From assembly GCF_000471905.2 (NCBI RefSeq), contig NW_006499207.1, positions 1 through 64,000 of the forward strand: a stretch of DNA of 64,000 bases. Reading direction: 5' to 3'. This DNA is from Amborella trichopoda (Eukaryota; Streptophyta; Magnoliopsida; Amborellales; Amborellaceae). This document shows positions 54,201 through 64,000 of the stretch, in pieces. The notes beneath the pieces are model-generated. The model was not told the DNA's origin. It did no database searches and was given only the letters and a program-made list of their open reading frames with translations. The translations under genes were made by a program, and so were the position numbers. Each line of letters opens with the position of its first letter. Position 1 is the first letter of the stretch.

Positions 54201-56329
54201 AATACTATTCGTTGGGGATGGATGAATTAGGGTTTTTATTTTCTTTTACTAATTTTTTTTGTTAATTTTAACGATTTGGTGTAGCTGATTCAGATTGATT
54301 TAATTGTTTGTCGAAAATGATCTTTTTGTGTTGGGTTTCATAGAATTGATGTGATTCATGAGTGCATTCATGAATTTGAGGTGATATATTCCTCTTTTGT
54401 CTTTCCAATTTTTGTTGCATACCAATTAATTTGAACTTTTAGTCCTTGTGAGATAGGATCCTTTTATGGTGGGTCATATGAATTGTTCTGATTTATAAGT
54501 GGTTGAATGAATTGGAATGGGGTGAATATGTTGATGCCATGATTAATGTCTGTTTATTTTGTGGCTTAGTTGATTTTGGGTTGTTAGTATCCTCATTATT
54601 CCCTTGTTTTTCTATTATTGTTGCAGTTAAAATCAATTTGAGTTTTGCTCTCAGAGGTTGGGCCACTTGTATCAGGCTACAATTTTCTTGTAACTGTGGT
54701 GGCTGAACCAATGCGAGTTTCACGGTGATACAATTTTCCTATTACTATTGTAGCTGAACCAATGCGAGTTTTACTATGATTGGTTAGTGGACATCATTAA
54801 AATTTATTCTTCTTTGGATCAGAAATGCTTGAATTCCCTAAAAGGTATGTGGGCCGTATGGTTTTTAAATGTCAGAATACTCGATGCTTTGTTTATATTT
54901 CATTTAACAAGAAAAAGAGAGTGACGTGTTTTTGGGCTGGTGTTTTTCTTTCACTTGCAAAATTTACATGGTTTCTTCCTATAATTGGGTGCTCTTCCTC
55001 TTTCTCAAGTTTCCTCCCTCTTTCTCAAGTTTCCAATTGTGCTGAATTGGAAGGACTTCAATGAAGCAGTTCACTGCTTGATTGCTCATTGAAGATGTTA
55101 TGGCATACAGTAGCAGATGATGATGCTTTTTCGGGGATAAGTGGACTTCAAATTGTTGGTGATGCATTTCCCAGGATGGGAGATTAAAGCATGTGGATCA
55201 TCCATAGAGCCTGATTGTAATTTTGTAAAAAAAATATGAAATATTTGTGTCATGTTTTCTTTATTTGCTATTGCTATTCTAGGCAGGTTGATTTGAGTTC
55301 TAAGTAGATTTTTCTCCTTGTTATTGTCAATTCAAATTGTTGTTTGTCGATGTTCCCTGTATTGTAGGTGATGTGTGGATTGATACTGGATCGCTCTCTC
55401 TCTCCATGTTCTTGGTATCTGAGTCAAATATAGGATACAACCATTTTGGTTTAATTTATTCAAGGGTGCACTTTATTTGTTGTATTCACAAGCTTTCAAA
55501 GGAGCACCAAAGTTTTCTAATTGAAATATTATTTTAAAACAATGGCCATATTTCGAAATCCGGACCTTAAATCAAGACCTAAAACCATAGAATGAAAAGT
55601 TTAGAGAGTGAAGCCCAAAAGTTTAGAGAGTGAATGACGAGACTTACCACTCTCTTGAGAAAAATAATGGCTGTACTTCCAAATCCAGCCCAAGACTAGA
55701 AAAAGTGGACTAACCGTCTCATTTGCCCTCCCTAAATGTGATGGGTAAGGAGGGGTAGGCAGCCAAGATAGGGCCAAAGCTCAAATCTCACAATAAGAGC
55801 TAATCTACCGTCCAATAAAATAGACGGTGGATATATTGGACTCCATTTTAAATTTGAAACCGGGAAACCAGGAAGAGAGAATAAAAGGCAAAAATGAAAA
55901 AGAAGAGAATAACAGAGAAAAAGGAATCAATTACAACTGGCTTTCGCTGCTCATCTTCCATTTATGCATCTCTCCAGAAGCTGCTCTCTCCTATGAAAAA
56001 TAGAGGTAGAGGTAAAAATCAAAAAAATTAGAGAGAAAAAGTTGAAAGAGAGAATACTGAGGGAGGAGCATGAGAAAAGAGAGAAGGTTGAGAGTGGGTA
56101 GAGAGAAGGTTGAGAGTGGGTAGAGAGAAGATTGAGGGAAGAAGGTTGGAGAGGGTAGAGAGAGAAGATTGAGGGAAGGGAGAGAGAGAAGTACGACAAG
56201 CTGTAAATTTTTTTTTTTGTCAGTTTTTTCAAGACGTGATGGGTAATCGGGACGCCCGGTTTTCTTTTTAGGCGACGTGCAAAATCACTACCGTCCGAGT
56301 TAATGAACGGCGAAAGTTGTTGCAGTTCA
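54201..56329. other. AT-rich region without recognised gene
   Basis: Contains a 51-base tandem duplication (gctgaaccaatgcgagttt at 54702 and 54753), a small cctctttctcaagtttcc doublet near 54994-55030 and a GA-rich tract at 55990-56200. The plus ORFs at 54825-55064 and 55337-55537 show no domain. Stretches ending in T-rich..CAG resemble plant introns, so a decayed host gene is possible, but I cannot name it. Confidence 0.4.
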
Positions 56330-56380
56330 AGTTCATCATTTAGGGTGGCGGCTCTATGTAAACGTTTCCCTTTTATTTAT

Positions 56381-56755
56381 GGGTGCAGTTTGTATAGAGC
56401 CTAGGCTCTAAACAATCAAATTGGAACCTACTTTCAAATAGTGTTGAGAAATGTGGTTCAAATATTGAAAATCTTTGTGATAGCCTTAACATATATTTTC
56501 AATTTTATTTATAAATTTTAAATATTAAAAAATAGTATAGATCGACAGATCTATGAAAACTTGAAAATTGACTGTCAAAATATGTGTTACAAAATATACT
56601 ATTTTCAAAAAAACAATTTCTCATGTCCATGCATCTTGATGTTGAGATGATCAATTTGAGGATATCTGGGCATCAAAACAACCTCTTCTAGTGAAAACTT
56701 TGAGGTAGGCTCTAATTTGATTGTTTAGAGCCTCGACTCTATATAAGCTTTTCCC
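56381..56755 (+). repeat. MITE family A-E, copy A
   Basis: Ends are inverted repeats: tatagagcctaggctctaaa near the left end pairs with tttagagcctcgactctata near the right end, plus caatcaaat/atttgattg inside. 375 bp, no ORF. A MITE-end-like fragment (56350-56370) precedes it. Target-site duplication not resolved. Confidence 0.75.
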
Positions 56756-56946
56756 TTCTTTATTATTATTTAGTGATTATTTATAAAGAGACTATTTACC
56801 TTTTGAATAAGAGGTCGTAACTATTCTCATGCATTAGATGTCAAATTGGATGCTTGGGGTGATTCATGGAGTTGAGAATTTCTTTTGTACTCATGTTAAA
56901 AAAAAAAAAATTGTGTTGTGTCAATGGCATTATTTTTTTTTTAGTT

Positions 56947-57335
56947 GGGTTTGTATAGAGTCGAGGCTCTAAACAATTAAAGTAAAGCACACCTTCAAAT
57001 CGTGTAAAAAAATATGGTTTCAATACTAAAAATCTTTGTGATAGCCTTAAAATATATTTTCATCTTTAATTATAAAATTTCAAGCTTAAAAAATAGTACG
57101 GATAAAACAGATCTATGAAAACTTGAAAATCTTGAAAATTGACGATCCAAAAATGCATTACAAGATGCATTATTTCTAAAACTTACAATCCATGTTTCTC
57201 CCATGTCCATACATCTTGAGGCCAAGATAATCAATTTGAGGATATTTAGGCATCAAAACAACCTCTTCTAATGAAACTTTTGATGCACGCGCTAATTTGA
57301 TGGTTTATAGGTTCGTACTTCTATAAACTTTTTTC
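56947..57335 (+). repeat. MITE family A-E, copy B
   Basis: Same orientation and length as copy A and similar throughout, including agatctatgaaaacttgaaa and atcaaaacaacctcttcta. The right end is more decayed. Confidence 0.75.
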
Positions 57336-57523
57336 TTTTTTTGGAGGATAAGTAATAAATGACATTCTTGTAACACCCAGTTTGAAATTTAAAAAACAAG
57401 AATGATTGTGACCTCTTTATACAAAAGGTAAATGGTCTCTTTGTAGACAATCTTTATTATTTATTGTTAATAAAAACAGGCAAGGGACTTCTTCTCCACA
57501 ATTTACACAAAATAGAAAAGTAT

Positions 57524-57910
57524 GGTTTGCATAAGGTTGTAACTTTAAACAATCAAAGTACGTTGCATCTTAACCTTTGTCATGATATACAATTTTAGTG
57601 TAAGGAATTCTTAGGATGATGCAAAAATCTATTTTTATTTTTTATATAAAATTTTAAACTCTAAAAGTGGTACATATCAAGCAAATCTATAAATGCATGA
57701 AAACTTTTAAAATAGACAATCTAGATAATATGTTACATGATATAATACTTCTAGGTCTTGAAATCTCTTTTTTCCTCCATTTCAATACATCTCGATGTCG
57801 AGATGATCAACTACATGTCATTCCAACATCAAAACAAACTGTTTTGAAGGATTTTAGAGATGCATCTTAATTCTACATTTAAAGGTGTCAACTTTATATA
57901 AACTGTATCC
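57524..57910 (+). repeat. MITE family A-E, copy C
   Basis: Shares aactttaaacaatcaaagt at the left end, tcgatgtcgagatgatcaa inside and an inverted aactttatataaactg end. Closest to copy E; belongs to a second subfamily. Confidence 0.65.
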
Positions 57911-57952
57911 AAAAAATAAAGGACATTGTTTCCATGAGTCTTAGAACTCATA

Positions 57953-58216
57953 CATACATATGCGTCCCGCTATCAAAATTTATTTTTGAGATGGATTTTG
58001 GATCTAATCTTTTAGCATATATATGATCTCTAACATGGAGGTCATGAATATATACACAAACAAATTTCTAGAAACCAAAAATGATATTTTTTGAAGAAAA
58101 TCTATTGATCACTGATTTCTATTTTTTTCTAAGAGGGACCACTAGCTAACATCCATAAGATGGGTGTCCAATGCTTTGGGGGACGCAAATGTAGTTATCC
58201 CTCCTCCCCCGACAGG
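57953..58216 (+). repeat. MITE-like repeat family F, copy 3
   Basis: Contains atctctaacatggaggtcat and tccataagatgggtgtccaa, matching family F copies at 12 and 16 kb. Ends catatgcgtccc and gggggacgcaaatg are inverted to each other. Confidence 0.55.
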
Positions 58217-58979
58217 TAAATAACTTTTTCCAAAAAGAAAAACAATCCCAAGTACACAACCTTTATGAATTTTTTGAATGATTTATGTTTAGGAGACCTC
58301 TAACCATATCTTTGCTAAAGGGCTTTCTCAAATAATCAAAGCAAAAGTTTTCAAGACGAAGGTGCCATAACCAATACTAATCATGCACGATGGTTATATG
58401 GTGTGGTAACTCTCGTTAAGCAATTTCAGAGGGAAAATGCAATTCTTTGTATCGGAAAACGTTCTAATATTTAAGTAACCTTCGTATCTGTAAGATCACA
58501 TACCCCATATTTGGATAAGCAAACTTAAATAGACAGCATGCTAAAGCAGGCATAAATATACACGAGTAATATAAATATGCTATATTGAGGCTTCAATGAC
58601 TCAGTACAACACGTGTTAGGAGTTGCGAGTTGGTTCAAGCAGAAAACTCAAAAAGAGTAAGAGATAGGCCCTAAAAGATATGGTTAGAAGTAGTGAGAAA
58701 AGATATGGCATCACTGAGAGTATGATCCTTAATAGAGCAGAATGACAGACTATGATTCATATAGAGGACCCAAATAAATAAGAAAATTCTTTGATGATGA
58801 TGATGGTTAAGGCTTTAATAAAATTCGACTTCTCGCCTAGCATGTTTGATGATAAATTGATTTATTGTCTTAGGCTAGCAAAATGTTGCCCCACGGATGC
58901 GTGGTAAAAATTCCCCGAAGTAGCCCGTATCCCATATATTCAATCGTTGAATTGTGTGACTCTTAAGGTATGAGATAGG

Positions 58980-59354
58980 AAAAAGTTTACATAAAGTTTT
59001 AAAATGTTGAACTAAGGTGAACTTCAAAAATCTATTATAAAAGGTTATTTTGATGTTAGAAAACCCTCTATTTGATCATCTCAACATCGAGATGTGTGAA
59101 TATGAAAAGAAAAAAGATTCCAAGTCTTAAAACTAGTTTATCTCGCAATACATTTTCTAGACTGTCGCTTTTCAAGATTTTCAAGTGTTTATAGAACTAC
59201 TTGATTTGAACCATTTTGGAGTTTAAGATTTCATACTTAGAGATGAAAATAGATTCTCAAGCAAAATTTGTTATATATTTTAAATTTAAGATAAAATTTG
59301 GAGGTATACCTTAATTTGATTGTTTAAGGTTGCAACCTTGAACAAACCACATCC
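58980..59354 (-). repeat. MITE family A-E, copy D (reverse orientation)
   Basis: Reverse complement matches copies A-C: gatcatctcaacatcgagat, atttgattgtttaaggttgc and a terminal caaaccacatcc. About 375 bp, non-coding. Confidence 0.65.
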
Positions 59355-61379
59355 TATGAGATAATATTTGAACATTTTTCTTCAAATACTAATCCGATCA
59401 ATTTTTCTTTTCTTTTTCCTTTTGGTATGGAAAAGGAGATGATCTGCAGTGGTAAAACGTTTTTGGATGTTGGTTAATCCCCTTCTTCTTTTTGTTGGGT
59501 AGGTAAGCAATAAAGATTCAAACCGGGACAATGTGTTGCTATGGTTATTCTCTTACTGCAACAAAATAAGCGAGGCCTTTGTGATGTGAGAGTGATAGAG
59601 AGTAGGGAGAGGTGTAGAGAGAGATAGAGAGTAGAGAGAGGTGTTTGTGCGCCCTTGTGACTAATGCATTCGAAAGTGTGATGTATGATTGTAATTCCAC
59701 ATCAATGAGGTGGAGAAGTTGAGTGCGGCATAGGGCCGATAAAAGCAGACAGCAACCACTTGTCAAAGTATGCCTTTCTCGGCCTTTTTGACTAAGATCA
59801 AGCGCAGTATCTATTTTTATCAGTTTAATATTTGATACGTGGTCCATAAGATCACATGACATTAAATTAACTTTTAGTGGGGAAGGGGCCACCACACTAG
59901 CTTGCTAGTGGGCCCTTGAGCGTTGCACACTCTTACCGAATAAACTCCAAATTTCTTTTGTCATCTCTATTTTGTTCCCATGTCTCTGTTTTTCTCCGCC
60001 CTCCTCTCTCTCTCTTCTTTCTCTCTCAAATGACGTTGAACCCCCTTGCATTTTTTAGAGAATTGAGTTTATGTGGCTTTTGAAAGTTTTACGAGTGATT
60101 GTAAAAAAATATTTGATACATGCACATAAATTCAGTGGGAGTGTGGTTTTCCGTGGACCATACTATACAAACAACATTTACAGATATCGATTTGTGCTTG
60201 ACGGTCTAGGCTAGTCAATTGAAAAAAAACCCATATTACCTGGGCATAGAATACAAATTGATGAGGGTTGGGCATATAATACAAACCGATGAGGGTTTTA
60301 ATGGGTTATTCCTTAATGAGGTTGAAGTATACCCGAATGACTGAGCTGAGAGATTGTGTGACTCTTGTGTGTGATGGTGGCCTACAGAGACAAGGGCTAA
60401 AGCCTCATCCATGTACCATCACACGGCATACATATTGATAGACTGTTTCGAAAAAGCAATCCACCTTTTAGGGTGAAGCGTATGCATGTGCGAGAGATAC
60501 CCCTATGCATCATAGAGTTGTGGTGGCATCAGGTCTAGGTGACATTGACTCATCTTTAGGGGAGGACCTAACATCCACAGACTGGAATTGCGATCCCTTG
60601 ACTCATCGGCCAAATTTGGTGACTCGCTAATGAGCCTTTGCTTGGACTGTGGGTCATGGGAAACACTGGGTCAGTTCAATAAAGCAATTGTGGTCAGTAG
60701 TCTACAGTTGAACGTGGAGTGCTCCATGATTGTTGATTTAATTCTTAAGCCATATAGATCCATTTCTCATTAAATTAATCTAATTATGTTTGTTTTATGG
60801 TAAATATTATTTTAGAATTATAATTTGAATTTTTATGAACTTCTGAATATTTTATTTATAATTTTTGGATTTATAAAATTAAAGTTATTAATTTTACAAT
60901 AGTTTAAATATTCAAATAAATATTCTAAAATTATTTTTATTGATTTTAAATATAAAATAAAATTTCATAGAGGCCCATTGTGCACATGGGCCCACCATGT
61001 TCTAGAAGGTAGGGCTGGCACACCCCACCCTTTATTCTCTCTTATTCTCTTTCCATGTTGATAAGATGTGGTATGTGGTCAAATGAAATCTTGAGGTTGG
61101 AAAATATTTGACTAAATTTTGACTTCATATGTTTTGAAAGATTTTATGGAAAGTATGAGTAGGTTTGTGCCATTTTATGGAATGTATAATATTTTATTGA
61201 AATTAATTTGACCTACTTTCTATTGATGAGAAAATGGTTTAGGGAATGGGATAAGGGATCATGCACCTTCCATAATGTTGATGGCCCATATATGGAATGG
61301 ATGTCTCAGATCTCTCACCCCACAAGTCACCCTTAATCGACGGTCTATGTTCGATCTCACTTAAGAGATAAATTATGAG
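59355..61379. other. AT-rich spacer, no gene recognised
   Basis: Holds a GA-rich doublet near 59585-59640 and a CT-rich stretch near 60000. The short ORFs on both strands (59545-59895 minus, 60588-60773 plus) have no recognisable domain. Confidence 0.4.
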
Positions 61380-61600
61380 AAACCCTAAACCCAAAATTCT
61401 TCTATAAATAGGGGGTCATCCTCCTTCATTCTGCACATCTCTCTCTTCTCTCTCTCTAAGGGGCACTCCCCACTTCTCTCTCCTCCCTCTTTAACCCTTC
61501 TATGGCCCCTCTCTATCCTAGTCCTTCTCTCTCTTACCTATAGAGGGGGCACCCCCAACCCTAGGGTTTACCCCACTCTCTCTCATCTCATTAATCCTAA
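61380..61600 (+). promoter_or_regulatory. TATA box with telobox and CT-rich leader
   Basis: AAACCCTAA (telobox, 61380-61388) is followed by TATAAATA at 61403-61410 and about 150 bases of CT-rich leader. A further accctagggttt palindrome lies near 61558. This fits a plant core promoter, either of an LTR or of a lost gene. No coding region follows that I can recognise. Confidence 0.5.
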
Positions 61601-64000
61601 GGGTTGGGTGGTATAGGATACGCCAAAAAAATAAGTCTTGGGGTTAGGATCTAGGGTTGATAAGTTCAAAGAGGGTTTTATAAAATAGTTTGGCCCAAAC
61701 TCGTTTTTCTAGTTGAGATTGAAGTTAATCGTCGATCCCGCGCAATTGGATGGTAGTAACTTGGTGTGGCGTGTAATAAGCCCAGTTGAGGTAATCTTCT
61801 GTATTCTCCAAATTTATTTATTGCAATCTTATATTTATATTCTCAAGTATAATGCTTAGTTATTTCAATGGCATCAAGTTTTTAATATCTTGATTTTATT
61901 GTTATGTTGATTTTATTTTAAAACATGTGTTATTGTAACAAGACCACTTGTAAGTGATCTTTTACCAAAACAAAAAGGGTAAAAAACAAAAAAATTATTA
62001 TTCCCGATAAAAAATCACATAGGTCTTTCTTTCAGGAGGAAATAATGCAAAAAAGATTATTAGAGTTTACGTAGTTTTCCACTTTTTAAAAGAAAAATGG
62101 ATTTTAAAAAAATCAATTTGTAACTTGACGTATTTTAGAAATAAAGAAAAATGGATTTAAAAAAATTAATTTGTAAGTTGATGTACTTTAGAAATAATGA
62201 AAAAAGAAGGAAAAATGTATAAAAAAGTATTCATGGCCAAAACACTTTCCACATCTTTGCCCAAAATGATAAAAAAAATATTAAATAAATTTCTATTCTT
62301 TGGGGTTTTATTATTTTTTATTATTTAATTTTTTTTAAGATCCCAAGCTTAGCCTCCATACTCAGGATGTAACCAAGCTAACCAGGCTAATTGGCCAAGT
62401 AGACCCGAAAACCGCCCAAGTTAAAGGAAACCTAGCCAAGAAATAGAAAAAACATCCAAGTAGGAGGCCTACTAAGATAGCTCAGGTAAGGGTTCCAACC
62501 CCTAGCAGTGAACTGTCTCATCCAGTGGGCGAGTCCGAGTAACCGATCCAGTCCGATTTGACCAAACTAGTTTTTCTACATTGGTTCCAATATATACTTC
62601 GATCCTAACAAGTTCACTCCCAAGATCCAACTAATCCGACTAAAAATCAAAATAACGTCGAGTTTGTTCGGTGAAAATCAAAGTTTCTCTAATCTTATTG
62701 TCAAGTGTTATCAATGGACCTCAATTTGACTCAGTAATAAAAGGTCGATGGGTCTTGGTTTAACACAACTTGAAGATGATCGATTGACCAAATTTACGAA
62801 TCCCACAAATTGGTACTATAGAGTCCTATGTTCATGCTACTAACTCTTCAAAATTTTCGGTGATCAAACAACTTCTTCTTATCTCTGTGGGAGTAAAACG
62901 GTTTATTGAAGTTGTCTGTTTCCACATAAATTCGTTGTTTTCAATAGAACGAACTCTTGGTCTTACTCTTGCAACTCACCTCTTTATAAAATTTAAATAT
63001 ATTAAAATAGAGTAAAGTAATCCTTAGTGACGTGTTGGAAAGATATTTGGGGCCATACGAAAAAGAGAAGGGGATGAAATAATAAAATATGAGAATGTAT
63101 ACGAGGAGGGCCATTTATCGTTGTTACAGGTCACAATTACTCTAATCACCAAATGTCAACTTGGATGGTTTGGGGTGATGTCAATTTGGATGGTTTGAGG
63201 TGTGTTGAAGTATATAATATATAAAATATATAAGTAAAAGGAAAATATAACCTACAGAAAAGGAAAATGGCGCTGCAATAAGGGTAATACATTTCATTAT
63301 GGTAGGATTCTAGTTATTCATAAGTAGTTATAGATAACTATAATTATAGTTAAATTTGTATTAAATTATTTTATTAATACTTGATTTTATACACATAAGG
63401 GAGTGATTTCATACAACAATAAATTATAGTGCTAAGAAACTATGAAAAAGAAATTATTTGGAAAAGTCGATACCCAAATTTCCACCCTTATGTCCATCTA
63501 AGACCTTATCTTTTTCACTCTCATTCTTTCTCTCTATCTCTCCCTCTAAAAAGAGGACACTTCAATTCTCTTACTCACTTTGTCTCACTCTCTACGTCTA
63601 TCCGTCTATCCCAAGAGCTGAAAATTATTCTTTTGAGAAAATCCAGTATACTCTAAACGATTTATTACGACAATCACACACACGCATGTATATGCATATG
63701 CACGAATTCCATAGAGTTATAACTTATTTAATAAACATACTAGTTCATATAAAGTTAAATTAGATCTAAGTTTATACATAATAGAACTTTGCTTTGATAG
63801 GAAAATGAAAATCAATAGTTAAATATTTATAGTTGGTCATTCATGTATGATTTTGAACTCTCAAATGCTTACAAGTGACAATATTATAATAGCAATAAGG
63901 CCTTCACCAAAATTTATTTGTCATCTTACTAACGGCATTCATATCTTATAGTATATCATCTTTTTTATCAAATTATTTGCTGGATCGTATTGTTAACGCG
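61601..64000. other. AT-rich spacer, no gene recognised
   Basis: Contains two similar aaagaaaaatggattt-type segments near 62090 and 62145, a CT-rich stretch at 63510-63600 and long A/T runs. No domain, RNA gene or element end was identified. Confidence 0.4.

Noticed and set aside
56841..57023. 60-codon minus-strand ORF
   Set aside because: Lies over the spacer and end of MITE copy B, low complexity, no support.

Overview
The window is plant nuclear DNA, almost certainly angiosperm. Evidence: two Ty3/gypsy chromovirus-type elements, a Tat/Ogre-like Ty3/gypsy element with a plant mobile domain ORF, two Ty1/copia remnants, an L1-type LINE whose ORF1 carries a DUF4283-like domain, plant Myb/SANT-like domains, several MITE copies and one F-box/LRR relic. 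I could not place the species. No intact host protein-coding gene is visible. Every long coding region is broken by stops, frameshifts or deletions.

Layout. 0-0.2 kb: Myb/SANT-like fragment (-). 0.83-8.02 kb: near full-length but dead L1-type LINE (+): ORF1, then endonuclease, reverse transcriptase, zinc-binding and RNase H domains, and a poly(A) tail. 8.8-9.4 kb: second Myb/SANT-like pseudogene (-). 10.2-11.8 kb: copia RT/RNase H relic with the start of a 3' LTR (+). 12-14.2 kb: AT-rich spacer with two MITE copies, three short tandem duplications, a tRNA-like sequence and a weak small secreted-protein ORF. 14.7-15.8 kb: F-box/LRR pseudogene (+). 17.6-24.4 kb: chromovirus gypsy-1 (-) with two LTRs. 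24.4-25.66 kb: copia integrase/RT remnant (+), whose 3' end probably resurfaces at 53.76-54.2 kb.

The 28 kb between those two copia pieces is nested insertion. It holds a very large Tat/Ogre-like element on the minus strand (25.66-45.27 kb) and a second chromovirus, gypsy-2, on the plus strand (45.27-53.76 kb). They meet at a junction where both have lost an end. The Tat-like element has a tRNA-Arg-type primer binding site, a tandemly duplicated gag segment and a protease region without the catalytic aspartate. No RT, RNase H or integrase was found. It carries an antisense ORF with its own TATA box encoding a plant mobile domain protein with acidic and coiled-coil tails, then a tandem-repeat-rich 3' region. 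One of its LTRs holds a roughly 1.2 kb expansion of purine tracts and a hairpin-forming minisatellite. From 56.3 to 59.35 kb there is a cluster of MITE copies. The rest to 64 kb is AT-rich, with one TATA/telobox promoter-like or LTR-like segment near 61.4 kb.

How the parts relate: the enzymes here are retrotransposon machinery rather than a host pathway. Both chromoviruses share the order gag, protease, RT, RNase H, integrase, chromodomain-like tail and an initiator-Met tRNA primer site. The Tat-like element lacks polymerase and integrase and would have depended on other elements. The most distinctive system is this non-autonomous Tat-like element with its antisense plant mobile domain gene.
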